From the NCBI GenBank assembly GCA_900540005.1, contig UQEM01000005.1:1-41013 (forward strand): a stretch of DNA of 41,013 nt, in the 5' to 3' direction. The translations under genes and the position numbers were made by a program. Position 1 is the stretch's first letter. Each line of letters opens with the position of its first letter. The notes under the pieces were generated by a model. The model was given only the letters and a program-made list of their open reading frames with translations. It was not told the DNA's origin and did not search any database. Shown piece by piece: positions 22,476 to 31,343 of this stretch. Origin of the DNA: an uncultured Ruminococcus sp. (GTDB lineage Bacteria; Bacillota; Clostridia; Oscillospirales; Ruminococcaceae).

Positions 22476-23195
22476 TCAGCTCCAACGCTTCTTCTCCAGA
22501 ACCCTTACAGTAAAGAAGTTGAAGAGGAAGGCTGTGCTCAGGAAAAAGACCACGCTGGGAAGGCTGAATATTCCCTGAGTAAATTCAATGTATCTTGAGT
22601 AGAATGCGAACGCTGTTACGACCTTGTAGATAAGAGTTTTTATCTTGCCCTCGCCGTCGAAATTTGTAACGAGCATCTCGGAGAGGTAGATGAGGAACAG
22701 TGCAACAATGCTTGCAACGGCAGAAGCCATCTGATTCTCGGTGAGAGATGAGATGAAGAGTCCGACTGCAATGAAAGCAGCGCCGAGAAAGAGCATTGCA
22801 AAATAGTTGCCAAGGAGAGTTGACCAGACAACAGTTCCGAGATAGCTGAGAATGAGTGAGTAAACGAATACGATGCTCTCAGCAATGATAAAGAGTGTGA
22901 GAGCTGCAAAATACTTGCCGAGAACGATTTCCCACAGTCCGATAGGAGCGGTGAGAAGTCCCTGATCGGTCTTGTTCTTTTTCTCCTCGCTGAGGAGTCT
23001 CATGGTAAGAACAGGGATAAGGAAAATTACGATGTAGAACATCGAGCTGAACATTGCGGAAGTATCAGTCGTGCTTTGGGAGATAACTCCGTTAAAGAAG
23101 AAAATACCCGAAACAAGATAAAATACCGCAAGAAATACATAAGCTGCGCCTGAAGTAAAGAACGCGCCCATTTCTCTTCTGTAGATAGCACCCAT
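22476..23195 (-). CDS. ABC-2 type permease, GldF-like
   Basis: A 239-residue integral membrane protein with about six hydrophobic helices. The start MGAIYRREMGAFFTSGAAYVF is typical of GldF/NosY-like permeases, which begin with a cytoplasmic helix followed by a transmembrane helix. The SEEKKNKTDQGLLTAPI cytoplasmic loop probably contacts the ATPase. It overlaps the ATPase stop by one nucleotide, indicating tight coupling. The substrate cannot be read from sequence. Confidence 0.9.
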   Translation of the reverse strand: MGAIYRREMGAFFTSGAAYVFLAVFYLVSGIFFFNGVISQSTTDTSAMFSSMFYIVIFLIPVLTMRLLSEEKKNKTDQGLLTAPIGLWEIVLGKYFAALTLFIIAESIVFVYSLILSYLGTVVWSTLLGNYFAMLFLGAAFIAVGLFISSLTENQMASAVASIVALFLIYLSEMLVTNFDGEGKIKTLIYKVVTAFAFYSRYIEFTQGIFSLPSVVFFLSTAFLFNFFTVRVLEKKRWS

Positions 23196-24310
23196 TATTC
23201 CTCGCCTCCTTCATTTTTCAGATCGGTCTCGGCAGGCTTTTCAGCTTCTTCGGGAGCTTCGTCCGTTACTTCGCTTGCTCTCAGCTCGCCGTCCTCGATC
23301 TTAAGGTCTAACTTAGGGGAGCTTTTCTTTTTGGAAGGATCCTTTGCGGCAATACTGTTTTCCTCGCCCATAGTGATCTTGAGGAAGATGTCCTCAAGGG
23401 TGAGGTCTGAAAGCTGGAGCATGAGGATATTCCAGTCGTTTTCTGCGCAGAGCTTGTTGATATCGCGCCTTACATCAGTCTTGCCATCGGTTTCGATATC
23501 GTAGTCATAGATCCCCTTTTCGCGCTCCATATCAGCGCGGACATAGCTTACGCCGGTGACTTTTCTGAGAGCGGCGGCGATCTCCGCCTTGTCAGCGGCA
23601 GTATGTGTCGGGCCTTCTATCCTGAGTGTCATCTTGTGCTCGTTTGTGATATTCTTTGCGATATCATTTGCTGTACCGTCAGCGGCAACTTCGCCCTTGT
23701 TGATGATGATTATTCTGTCACAAACTGCCTGTATCTCGGGGAGAATGTGTGACGAGAGGATAACCGTGTGGCGCTTGCCGAGCTTCTTGATAAGGCTTCT
23801 TATCTCGATTATCTGATTTGGGTCGAGACCGACTGTCGGCTCGTCAAGAATGAGCACGGGCGGATTATTGATAAGAGCCTGTGCAAGACCTACTCTCTGA
23901 CGGTAACCTTTTGAGAGGTTCTTGATAAGTCTGCACTTTACGTCCGCGATCCTGCAAAGATTGCAAACATCGTCTATGTGCGATTTTCTCGGGAGTTTGC
24001 ACTTCTTCAGGTCGTACATGAAACCGAGATAGCTCTCGACAGTCATGTCGATGTAAAGCGGAGGGATCTCGGGAAGATAACCGATATTCGCCTTAGCTTT
24101 CTTTGGATCCTCAAGAATATCTATGCCGTTGATAAGGATCTGTCCCGAAGTGGACGAAATATAGCCCGTGAGCATATTCATCGTAGTGGATTTTCCGGCT
24201 CCGTTAGGGCCAAGAAAGCCGAGTATCTCGCCTTTTTCGACCTTGAAGCTGATATTGTTTACGGCAAGCTTGTCGCCGTATTTCTTGGTAAGGTTTTTAA
24301 CCTCTATCAT
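23195..24310 (-). CDS. ABC transporter ATPase, GldA/CcmA-like
   Basis: A 371-residue ATP-binding subunit that powers the permease encoded next. It has Walker A GPNGAGKST, signature LSKGYRQRVGLAQAL, Walker B VLILDEPTVGLDP and the switch His in ILSSHILPE. After the nucleotide-binding domain comes a C-terminal regulatory part (about 220-315), as in drug-, antibiotic- or gliding-type ABC-2 ATPases. It ends in an acidic, Lys-rich tail of about 50 residues that looks disordered. AAAGGAGG precedes the ATG. First gene of the five-gene operon ATPase-permease-GldG-DUF4340-small protein. Confidence 0.93.
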   Translation of the reverse strand: MIEVKNLTKKYGDKLAVNNISFKVEKGEILGFLGPNGAGKSTTMNMLTGYISSTSGQILINGIDILEDPKKAKANIGYLPEIPPLYIDMTVESYLGFMYDLKKCKLPRKSHIDDVCNLCRIADVKCRLIKNLSKGYRQRVGLAQALINNPPVLILDEPTVGLDPNQIIEIRSLIKKLGKRHTVILSSHILPEIQAVCDRIIIINKGEVAADGTANDIAKNITNEHKMTLRIEGPTHTAADKAEIAAALRKVTGVSYVRADMEREKGIYDYDIETDGKTDVRRDINKLCAENDWNILMLQLSDLTLEDIFLKITMGEENSIAAKDPSKKKSSPKLDLKIEDGELRASEVTDEAPEEAEKPAETDLKNEGGEE

Positions 24311-24388
24311 TGGATATTGACCTCCTTTTAGAAGTTATAATATTGCACGCTTCAATGTGCTGAACCATAGGTAATAGCGGCACTACTT

Positions 24389-24394
24389 ATTATA
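24389..24394 (-). promoter_or_regulatory. Possible -10 box for the ABC operon
   Basis: On the minus strand TATAAT lies 79 bp before the ATPase start codon, with only a weak -35 candidate (TTATCA) 17 bp upstream. No terminator is seen between ribF and this site, so transcription from the rimP operon may also enter. Confidence 0.35.
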
Positions 24395-24438
24395 TATTAA
24401 AGCAAAATTGTGATAAAGTGGTGAGCATTGCAAGAATG

Positions 24439-25317
24439 TTACATGGATTTGATTGCCGTAATATCGGCAGAAATCTGCTTTTTCAGCGCATCGACAGACG
24501 GGAATTTCATTTCAGGTCTTATAAAATCCGTTAGTACTACCTGCAAGACCCTGCCGTAAACGTCTCCCGAAAAGTCGGTGATGAACGTTTCTGCGAGCGG
24601 AGTACCGCTGTAGTTAACGGTCGGCTTGATCCCTATGTTGGTCATCGAGCGTTTCCAGCCGTCGTCAGTCTTTGTCATTGAAGCATAGACCCCGAATTTC
24701 GGCACAAGCTGTCCCTTTGAGAATAGCTGATTTATCGTGGGAAAGCCGATAGTATGACCGAGCGCCGCTCCGTGTACGACTTCCCTCAGTATCATGTAGG
24801 GCTGAGCAAGAAAGCGGTCGGCTTTTTTTATGTCTCCCTCCGAGATCAGCCTGCGGATAATGCTTGACGAGACTTTTTCGCCGCCGCTCATAACATCATC
24901 GACCGTATCGACCTCGAAGCCATAGATCTTGCCGAATTTACGCAGTTCGTCAACTCCGCATGAAGCCTTGAAGCCAAAGCGGAAGTCTCTGCCGCAGCTT
25001 ACAAAAGCCGCGTTCATTTCGCTGCGCAGGATGTTTTTGACAAATTCCTCTCCGCTTAGTCCGCACACGTCATCAAAGTGCGGAACGCAGATATTCTCAA
25101 TGCCGCAGCCGCGCAGGATCTCGGATTTTTCAGCCATGCCGTATATAAAGCCAGCCGAGCCGCTTGATTTGCGCAGAACGCCTTCCGGCTCAAAGGTGAA
25201 CACAGACGGGGTAAGTCCGTTTGCTCTCTGAGCACAGACCGCGTCAAGAACAGCCCTGTGTCCGAGATGTACGCCGTCGAAAAGTCCGAGTGCGACCGCA
25301 GTTAAAGCCTTTGCCAT
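24439..25317 (-). CDS. ribF: Bifunctional riboflavin kinase / FAD synthetase
   Basis: Converts riboflavin to FMN and then FAD. The 292-residue protein has the nucleotidyltransferase motif GLFDGVHLGHR near the start, the SSSIIRRLISEGD segment, and the kinase domain with GHTIGFPTIN and PKFGVYA, then NIGIKPTV. The chosen ATG at 25317 puts GLFDGVHLGHR at residue 10; an upstream in-frame start (25371) would overlap truB by 50 bp. It starts 4 bp after the truB stop. truB-ribF adjacency at the end of the nusA-infB operon is usual in Firmicutes. Confidence 0.95.
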   Translation of the reverse strand: MAKALTAVALGLFDGVHLGHRAVLDAVCAQRANGLTPSVFTFEPEGVLRKSSGSAGFIYGMAEKSEILRGCGIENICVPHFDDVCGLSGEEFVKNILRSEMNAAFVSCGRDFRFGFKASCGVDELRKFGKIYGFEVDTVDDVMSGGEKVSSSIIRRLISEGDIKKADRFLAQPYMILREVVHGAALGHTIGFPTINQLFSKGQLVPKFGVYASMTKTDDGWKRSMTNIGIKPTVNYSGTPLAETFITDFSGDVYGRVLQVVLTDFIRPEMKFPSVDALKKQISADITAIKSM

Positions 25318-25321
25318 GCTG

Positions 25322-26215
25322 TCACCCCATGTTCTTTCCAATTCGTAGCTCGCCGCTTTCACGGTCGGCAAAGGCTGTGCCTATGAAAGCTCCGCCGCTG
25401 CCGTAAACTGTGTAGAGATCATCGGTGCTTTTAAGATCGCGCAGCTTGGAAAGGTCAAGCTTAACGCCGTTTTTGTACATTCTGGTCTGAGCCTCGCCGA
25501 GCCGCAGCTTTGGCAGCGACTCAAAAACGCGGTCGATCGGAAGGATAAGCTCTTCAAGCCTGTCCTCATCGCGTGCCTGCTGAAGCTCCTCGAAGGTGTG
25601 GCAGTCAGCAAGCGTGAATCCGCCCGAACTTGTTCTTACGAGCGAGGTCATAATGCCGCCGCAGCCGAGACGTTCGCCTATATCGTTGATGATAGTGCGG
25701 ATATAAGTGCCCTTGCCGCAGCTTATTTCGAGGACTCCCTCGCGCGCGGACTCGTCATAGTCTGCGAGATCTATCGAGAAAACCTCTATTTCACGCGGAG
25801 TTCTCTCGACCTCGATACCCTGCCGCGCAAGGTCGTAAAGCCGCTTGCCGTTTACCTGCACAGCCGAGTACATCGGCGGAAGCTGCATTATCTTTCCCGT
25901 AAATTCGGGAATTACAGCAAGTATATCCTCCTGCGGAACTTCTTTCTGGTACTCGGCAAGGATAGTTCCCGTAACGTCCTGCGTATCGGAGACCTGACCG
26001 AGACGAAATCCCGCGCGGTAGCTTTTGGTGTTGTCGGGCATGATGTCGCAGGCTTTTGTGGCGTTTCCGACAAAGATCGGCAGAACTCCCGTAGCCATAG
26101 GGTCGAGCGTTCCTCCGTGCCCGAGCCTGCGCGTCTGCAAAATTCCCCTCAGCTTGGCAACTGCGTCAAATGAAGTGAAGCCCTGCGGCTTGTCAAGACA
26201 AATTATCCCGTTCAT
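25322..26215 (-). CDS. truB: tRNA pseudouridine-55 synthase
   Basis: Makes pseudouridine 55 in the T-loop of tRNAs. The 297-residue protein has LDKPQGFTSFDAV, the catalytic Asp38 in GHGGTLDPMATGVLP, and YSAVQVNGKRLYDLAR plus CGKGTYIRT-type segments. Its ATG overlaps the nrnA stop as ATGA, so translation is coupled. Confidence 0.96.
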   Translation of the reverse strand: MNGIICLDKPQGFTSFDAVAKLRGILQTRRLGHGGTLDPMATGVLPIFVGNATKACDIMPDNTKSYRAGFRLGQVSDTQDVTGTILAEYQKEVPQEDILAVIPEFTGKIMQLPPMYSAVQVNGKRLYDLARQGIEVERTPREIEVFSIDLADYDESAREGVLEISCGKGTYIRTIINDIGERLGCGGIMTSLVRTSSGGFTLADCHTFEELQQARDEDRLEELILPIDRVFESLPKLRLGEAQTRMYKNGVKLDLSKLRDLKSTDDLYTVYGSGGAFIGTAFADRESGELRIGKNMG

Positions 26216-27162
26216 GCAAGAGCCCTTTCAACGGCAGCAATAAGCGTATTTTTAGCTTCTTCGAGAGTTCCCTCGATAGTGCAGCCGGCAGCTTTTGCGT
26301 GACCGCCTCCGCCTACAGTCTGACAGATCTCAGAAACATTTACCTCGTCAGCCGAGCGCAGGGAGCACTTGAAAACTCCGTCCTCACGTTCGCGCATGAG
26401 GATTCCTACTTCGGTGTCCTCAAGGCGTATGGTAAGCGGAGCAAAGCCCTCAAGTTCCTCCATGCTGACGCCCAGCTCCTTCATCATCGCCTGAGTAACG
26501 GCAACGATAACGAGTTTTCCGTCAAGATAGCTTTCCATAAGCTCGATGACCTTGCTTTCAAGCTTCATTCTGCCCATTGACTGAACGTCGAACATATAGC
26601 GGTTTATCTTTGCAAATTTGATATCGTAGTTTCTCATCATTTCTGCCGCGATCTCATGAGCGCGCGGAGTGGTGCAGTCATACTTGAAACAGCCCGAATC
26701 CGTGGCTATGCCCGTGTAAAGGCAGAGGGCACAGTGGCGCGAAATATTCACACCCATGTGTTTGGCAAGGTCGTAGATTATCTCGCAGGCAGCAGTTGCA
26801 CTTCCGTTGAGGAGCGTCATTTCCGCGTAATCCTTGTTTGAGATATGGTGGTCGATACAAAGCTGGACTTTGCCGCCGTAGATATCCTTATAGCTGCCCA
26901 TCAGATTTTCATCGGCGATGTCGACAGCGATAATGTTTTTCGGCTCAAAATCCTCACCCGCGCCCGTATTCGTCATGAATTCATAGCGCTTGGGGAACTT
27001 GTCGTGGCAGACAACTCTGCTTCTGACGCCGATCTCGGCAAGGATATCCTTGAGGGCAAAGCCTGCGCCGATGCAGTCGCCGTCGGGATTTCTGTGTGTG
27101 ATGATAACAGCGTCCTCACAACTTCTGAGAAACTGTTCAGCTTCGGTGAAGCCAATCTGCAT
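26212..27162 (-). CDS. nrnA: DHH-family oligoribonuclease / pAp-phosphatase NrnA-like
   Basis: Degrades very short RNAs and 3'-phosphoadenosine-5'-phosphate. The 316-residue protein has the DHH metal motifs THRNPDGDCIG, AVDIAD and CIDHHISN, and the DHHA1 substrate motif GGGGHAKAAGC. Its ribosome site AGGAGG overlaps the rbfA stop region. In Bacillus-type genomes this gene also follows rbfA and precedes truB. The phosphatase-to-nuclease balance cannot be read from sequence. Confidence 0.93.
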   Translation of the reverse strand: MQIGFTEAEQFLRSCEDAVIITHRNPDGDCIGAGFALKDILAEIGVRSRVVCHDKFPKRYEFMTNTGAGEDFEPKNIIAVDIADENLMGSYKDIYGGKVQLCIDHHISNKDYAEMTLLNGSATAACEIIYDLAKHMGVNISRHCALCLYTGIATDSGCFKYDCTTPRAHEIAAEMMRNYDIKFAKINRYMFDVQSMGRMKLESKVIELMESYLDGKLVIVAVTQAMMKELGVSMEELEGFAPLTIRLEDTEVGILMREREDGVFKCSLRSADEVNVSEICQTVGGGGHAKAAGCTIEGTLEEAKNTLIAAVERALA

Positions 27163-27174
27163 TTATTTTACCTC

Positions 27175-27513
27175 CTATAGAAGTTCGTTGAGCTTTTTGC
27201 TTATATCCGCGCTTCTTTCGATAGAATTATCGGCGATAAATGTAAGCTCGGGGGACTTGCGCATTTTGAGCCTGTGAAAAAGCTCCCTTCTGATGAATCC
27301 TGATGCGCTTTTCAGTCCCTGAACCGATTCTTTAGCCTTCTCCAAGCCGTTAAAGCTTGAAACGTATATTTTGCAGTTAGACATATCGCCTGAAAGGTCG
27401 GCACGGACTATTGTGAGCATTTTGTCTATTCTCGGATCTTTGAGTTCTCTGAGAATAGCTGTCATTTCTCTTTTGATGTCTTCAGCCATGCGGCTGTTTT
27501 TGAAATTCGGCAT
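27175..27513 (-). CDS. rbfA: Ribosome-binding factor A
   Basis: Binds the 30S subunit and helps late 16S rRNA maturation. The 112-residue protein begins NSRMAEDIKREMTAILRELKDPRI, the usual RbfA helix, and has the KH-type fold segments CKIYVSSFNG and LFHRLKMRKSPELTFIADNSIE. A ribosome site AAAGGA precedes the start. Confidence 0.95.
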   Translation of the reverse strand: MPNFKNSRMAEDIKREMTAILRELKDPRIDKMLTIVRADLSGDMSNCKIYVSSFNGLEKAKESVQGLKSASGFIRRELFHRLKMRKSPELTFIADNSIERSADISKKLNELL

Positions 27514-27534
27514 ATTGTCCTTTCTCTGAATATT

Positions 27535-28017
27535 TCAGATCTTTACAGTAAAACTTCCGCCTTCGGGCTGCTGTGAACTTTTATCGTTGGCAGGCTCGTC
27601 AGCTTTGTTGTTGTTTGTATTATTTTCAGCAGCCGGAACTGCTGCGGGAGTTTCAATAGCGGTGTCGGACTCCTCGTCCTCCTCCTCAAAGAAACCGTCG
27701 CCGAATATAGCTGCGGAAAAAGCTTCTTCCTCTGCAATATGACTGTAATCGGGTATTTCGTCGTCGCCCTCCTCGCCGTAGTAAAGATCGGCGTACTTGG
27801 GGTAATCGGGTTCAAGCTCGATATCTCTTACGGGACGTTCAATGCCCATAAGGTCATCTATCTGCTCCTCGGGTTCTTCAAATACGCTTGCCTGACCGAG
27901 CAGTATTTTCTTTACCGATTCAAAGAAGAAAATGTCGATAGGGCCGAAATCTTCCCACGCGAGCGCCTCATTGCAGTATTGCAGCATATCAGCGGTACTC
28001 ATTCTGTCGTTATCCAT
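27535..28017 (-). CDS. Acidic protein of unknown function between infB and rbfA
   Basis: A 160-residue, strongly acidic protein with no recognised domain. The first 55 residues look folded (ADMLQYCNEALAWEDFGPID); the middle is Asp/Glu/Tyr-rich and the last third is Ala/Asn/Thr/Pro-rich and probably disordered, ending FTVKI. AAAGGAGGT precedes the ATG and it shares the operon with translation genes, so expression looks real. The usual operon lacks a gene here. A role near the ribosome is inferred only from position. Confidence 0.75.
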   Translation of the reverse strand: MDNDRMSTADMLQYCNEALAWEDFGPIDIFFFESVKKILLGQASVFEEPEEQIDDLMGIERPVRDIELEPDYPKYADLYYGEEGDDEIPDYSHIAEEEAFSAAIFGDGFFEEEDEESDTAIETPAAVPAAENNTNNNKADEPANDKSSQQPEGGSFTVKI

Positions 28018-28064
28018 ATTAAACTGACCTCCTTTTTATATACAATGTGTAAAAGCCGATTTAT

Positions 28065-28085
28065 GCGGCAGACCGTTTCTGCCGC
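28065..28085 (-). other. Hairpin after infB
   Basis: GCGGCAGA and TCTGCCGC form an 8-bp perfect stem with a 5-nt loop, a few bases after the infB stop. No T-run follows directly, so it is more likely an mRNA-stabilising or attenuating hairpin within the operon. Confidence 0.4.
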
Positions 28086-28097
28086 CGGCTGTTGAAA

Positions 28098-30683
28098 TTA
28101 ATCCTCTCTGTACTCCTCGACAATGTATGTCTCGAAGATATCGCCTTCCTTGACGTCGCTGAATTTTTCGAGGCTGATACCGCACTCGTAGCCTTCCGCA
28201 ACTTCCTTTACATCGTCCTTGAAACGCTTGAGTCCTGCGATCTTGTCATCAGCGATGATGATTCCGTCACGGACAACGCGCACCTGACTTCCTCTTGTGA
28301 CCTTGCCGCTGAGCACATAGCTTCCTGCGACCATGCCGACATTGGATATCTTGTAGACATGACGAACCTCGATGCGTCCCTGCTCGATATCTCTGAACTT
28401 GGGAGCGAGCATACCCTTCATAGCGGTCGTGATCTCCTCGATAGCGTCATAGATGATCCTGTAAAGGCGGATATCAACACCGTCACGGGCAGCATTTTCT
28501 GCGGCAACCGGATCAGGTCTTACGTTGAATCCTACGATGATAGCATTTGAAGCATTTGCGAGCATAACGTCGCTTTCCTTGACAGCTCCGACTGCACCGT
28601 GGATAACTCTTACTCTTACCTCATTGTTTGAGAGCTTTTCGAGCGACTGCTTAACAGCCTCGACAGAGCCCTGAACGTCAGCCTTGACGATGATCGGGAG
28701 TTCCTTGATCTCGCCCTCTGCGATCTGACTGAAGAGGTTGTCAAGAGTTACCTTGCGGTAAGAGTTGAACTGCTCCTGCTTCTGCTCGTGCTTTCTCTGG
28801 TCAACGAGTTCTCTTGCGAGTCTCTCGTCCTCAACAGCGTTAAATGTATCGCCTGCGCTCGGAACTTCTGCAAGACCTGTGATCTCAACAGGAACAGAAG
28901 GGCCTGCGGACTTTACCTTCTTGCCCTTGTCGTTGGTCATAACTCTTACTCTGCCGACAGCCGTTCCTGCGATGAGAACGTCACCCTGTCTGAGCGTACC
29001 ATTCTGAACGAGGAGCGTAGCGATAGGGCCTCTGCCCTTGTCGAGACGCGCTTCGATAACAGTACCCTTTGCAAGACGGTCGGGATTAGCCTTGAGTTCC
29101 TTTACCTCAGCAACGAGGAGAACGTTTTCGAGCAGCTCGTCGATCCCTTCGCCTGTCTTTGCGGAAACGGGAACGCAGATAACGTCACCGCCCCAGTCCT
29201 CGCAAACAAGGTCGTACTTGGTGAGTTCTTCCTTGATCCTGTCGGGGTTAGCGCCTTCCTTATCCATTTTGTTGATAGCAACAATAATGGAAACTCCTGC
29301 TGCCTTTGCATGGTTTATGGATTCAACTGTCTGCGGCATGATACCGTCATCAGCCGCAACAACGAGGATAGCGATATCCGTGATATTCGCACCTCTTGCA
29401 CGCATTGAAGTAAACGCCTCATGTCCGGGAGTGTCGAGGAAAGTGATGTCCTGACCGTTTATATTTACCTGATAAGCACCGATGTGCTGAGTGATTCCGC
29501 CTGCTTCGCCTGCTGCAACGTGAGCGTTTCTGATACGGTCGAGGATAGAAGTCTTACCGTGGTCAACGTGACCCATTACAACAACGACAGGGCAGCGCGG
29601 TTCAAGGTTTGTATCATCGTCATCAGTGTCGTCAATGAGACGCTCCTCAATGGTAACGATAACTTCCTTTTCAACCTTTGCGCCGAGTTCCTCAGCAACG
29701 AGCGAAGCTGTGTCAAAGTCGATCTCCTGATTTATGGAAGCCATTACGCCGAGACCCATGAGCTTCTTGATAACGTCTGTAGCTGTAGCCTTGAGACGTG
29801 TAGCGAGCTCGCCGACAGTGATAGCCTCGGGAATGAGGACTTTGAGCTGCTGATTTCTTGCTCTTTCGAGTTCAAGACGGCGGAGCTTTTCAGCCTCTGT
29901 CTCCTTCTTTGAGTACTGCTGACGGTTTCTCTGAGCAGACTTCTGATTTATCTTCTGTTTCTTGGAAGAATAGTTGTCGCTGTTGTGCTTGTTTGAAGAA
30001 GCCATCTGGTCGTAGCGCTCGTTGTACTTGTCGAGGTCAACGTAGCTGCCTCTTGTGTCAACAGTCCTGCGCTGACCCGAGGTCTGAGCAGTTTCAGAAC
30101 TGAATGAAGCGTTGAACTTTGAACGCTCTCCTCTGTCATGAGCCTTTGCCTGCTGCTTCTTCTCATTCTTCTTGCCGTTGTGCTTCTGGGGTTCGCTGCT
30201 CTTAGGAGTTTCGGCAGGCTTTTTTGCAGCCTCAGCCTTGGGAGCGGGAGCCTCAGTCCTGACTGCCGGCTTTTCTTCCTTTACAGCGGGCTTTGCAGCC
30301 GGAGCTGTCTCTTTCTTTGCGACAGGCTTTTCGGGAGCAGTCTTTTTCGGAGCAGCGTCCTTCTTGTCAGCCTTAGCAGCCGGTTTTTCAGCTTTTTCGT
30401 TCTTCTTAGCGGCAGGCTTCTTTTCCTGCGCCTTCGGAGCTGCTTCTGCGGCAGTCTTTTTCTTTTCGGGGCGAGGTTCGTTCGCGGTCGCGAAATACTC
30501 GTCAAGGTTCTTTACCTCGTGGAGCTTTGTGTAATGCTCAAGTATTTCGTTCATTTCCTCCTCTGTAAGAGTTGAGGCAGTTTTTTTCTTGGTATCGCCC
30601 TTTTCGGTAAAGTAACCGATGAGTTCCTGTGCAGGGATATTGAGATCCTTTGCAGCTTCACTTAACTTTATCTTTTTTGCCAT
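28098..30683 (-). CDS. infB: Translation initiation factor IF-2
   Basis: GTPase that places initiator tRNA on the 30S subunit. The 861-residue protein has an IF2N domain at the start ([19 protein letters not shown]), a long Ala/Lys/Pro low-complexity linker (about 60-260), a second IF2N domain ([13 protein letters not shown]), the GTPase domain with [17 protein letters not shown] and NKMDKEG, and the C-terminal beta-barrel domains. The ATG at 30683 is used because GGAGG lies 11 nt upstream and the protein then begins MAKK; an ATG at 30701 has no ribosome site. Confidence 0.97.
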   Translation of the reverse strand: MAKKIKLSEAAKDLNIPAQELIGYFTEKGDTKKKTASTLTEEEMNEILEHYTKLHEVKNLDEYFATANEPRPEKKKTAAEAAPKAQEKKPAAKKNEKAEKPAAKADKKDAAPKKTAPEKPVAKKETAPAAKPAVKEEKPAVRTEAPAPKAEAAKKPAETPKSSEPQKHNGKKNEKKQQAKAHDRGERSKFNASFSSETAQTSGQRRTVDTRGSYVDLDKYNERYDQMASSNKHNSDNYSSKKQKINQKSAQRNRQQYSKKETEAEKLRRLELERARNQQLKVLIPEAITVGELATRLKATATDVIKKLMGLGVMASINQEIDFDTASLVAEELGAKVEKEVIVTIEERLIDDTDDDDTNLEPRCPVVVVMGHVDHGKTSILDRIRNAHVAAGEAGGITQHIGAYQVNINGQDITFLDTPGHEAFTSMRARGANITDIAILVVAADDGIMPQTVESINHAKAAGVSIIVAINKMDKEGANPDRIKEELTKYDLVCEDWGGDVICVPVSAKTGEGIDELLENVLLVAEVKELKANPDRLAKGTVIEARLDKGRGPIATLLVQNGTLRQGDVLIAGTAVGRVRVMTNDKGKKVKSAGPSVPVEITGLAEVPSAGDTFNAVEDERLARELVDQRKHEQKQEQFNSYRKVTLDNLFSQIAEGEIKELPIIVKADVQGSVEAVKQSLEKLSNNEVRVRVIHGAVGAVKESDVMLANASNAIIVGFNVRPDPVAAENAARDGVDIRLYRIIYDAIEEITTAMKGMLAPKFRDIEQGRIEVRHVYKISNVGMVAGSYVLSGKVTRGSQVRVVRDGIIIADDKIAGLKRFKDDVKEVAEGYECGISLEKFSDVKEGDIFETYIVEEYRED

Positions 30684-30754
30684 AGGCTTGATTACCTCCA
30701 TTGTCTATGCTGCGGTTTCCGCGCAGCGCATGATGTATTCAATTGTATTCGGAT

Positions 30755-31081
30755 TTATTCCTTGCCGCCGTCCTCCGGCGTTTTGTTCAGTATCTTGGCG
30801 AACCCTTTGCAGAATCCCTCGTCGCATATTCCGATAACTGCGATCTGCTTTCGGCATACAGCGCCGATATCGTCTTTTGTGAGTTCAGTCCTCATCATGG
30901 GAATGCCGTATTTTTTGCAGTAAAACTCTGCTTCCTTGACAGTCTTTGCCGATGCATCGCAGGCAGTAAGAATACATTTTGCTCTGCCTTTTGCAGCAGC
31001 TTCACAGGCGCTGTCAAAGCCTTTTACCGCTTTACCTGCTTTAAAGCATATGCTGAGCAGGTCAGATGTTTTCTGTTTCAT
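30755..31081 (-). CDS. ylxQ: L7Ae-like ribosomal protein YlxQ
   Basis: A 108-residue L7Ae/L30e-fold RNA-binding protein, probably binding kink-turns in rRNA. The start MKQKTSDLLSICFKAGKAVKG and the central CILTACDASAKTVKE fit the family. The start at 31081 has GGAGGAGC upstream and overlaps ylxR by 20 nt. Confidence 0.88.
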   Translation of the reverse strand: MKQKTSDLLSICFKAGKAVKGFDSACEAAAKGRAKCILTACDASAKTVKEAEFYCKKYGIPMMRTELTKDDIGAVCRKQIAVIGICDEGFCKGFAKILNKTPEDGGKE

Positions 31082-31340
31082 TGCCAAGCTCCTCCGCCAT
31101 AGCATCGTAGACGCCTGCGTCTATTTTGCACGAGAATGCCTTTTCGAGACGTCTGCCCTTGCGCGCCTTGTTGAAGCACTCCACACTGCGGCAGATATAA
31201 GCTCCTCTTCCCGATTTTTTACCCGTAAAGTCGAGGCTTATTTCGCCTTCGGGGGACTTTACAACTCTGATGAGCTCCTTTTTCGGCTTCATTTCATTGC
31301 AGCCGAGGCACATTCTCATCGGTATCTTTTTCGGCTTCAT
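31062..31340 (-). CDS. ylxR: YlxR family RNA-binding protein (DUF448)
   Basis: A 92-residue basic protein. It has the DUF448 motifs RMCLGCNEMKPKKELIRVV and GRGAYICRSVECFNKA, with two pairs of Cys residues. It sits 3 bp after nusA and before ylxQ, its standard place. Related proteins affect RNase P or transcription regulation; the role here is not shown. Confidence 0.93.
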   Translation of the reverse strand: MKPKKIPMRMCLGCNEMKPKKELIRVVKSPEGEISLDFTGKKSGRGAYICRSVECFNKARKGRRLEKAFSCKIDAGVYDAMAEELGNETENI

Positions 31341-31343
31341 GGC

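Noticed and set aside
30138..30575. A long plus-strand open frame rich in Leu, Ser and Phe opposite infB
   Set aside because: It mirrors the Ala/Lys/Pro-rich linker of IF-2; the composition is an antisense effect and there is no start signal.
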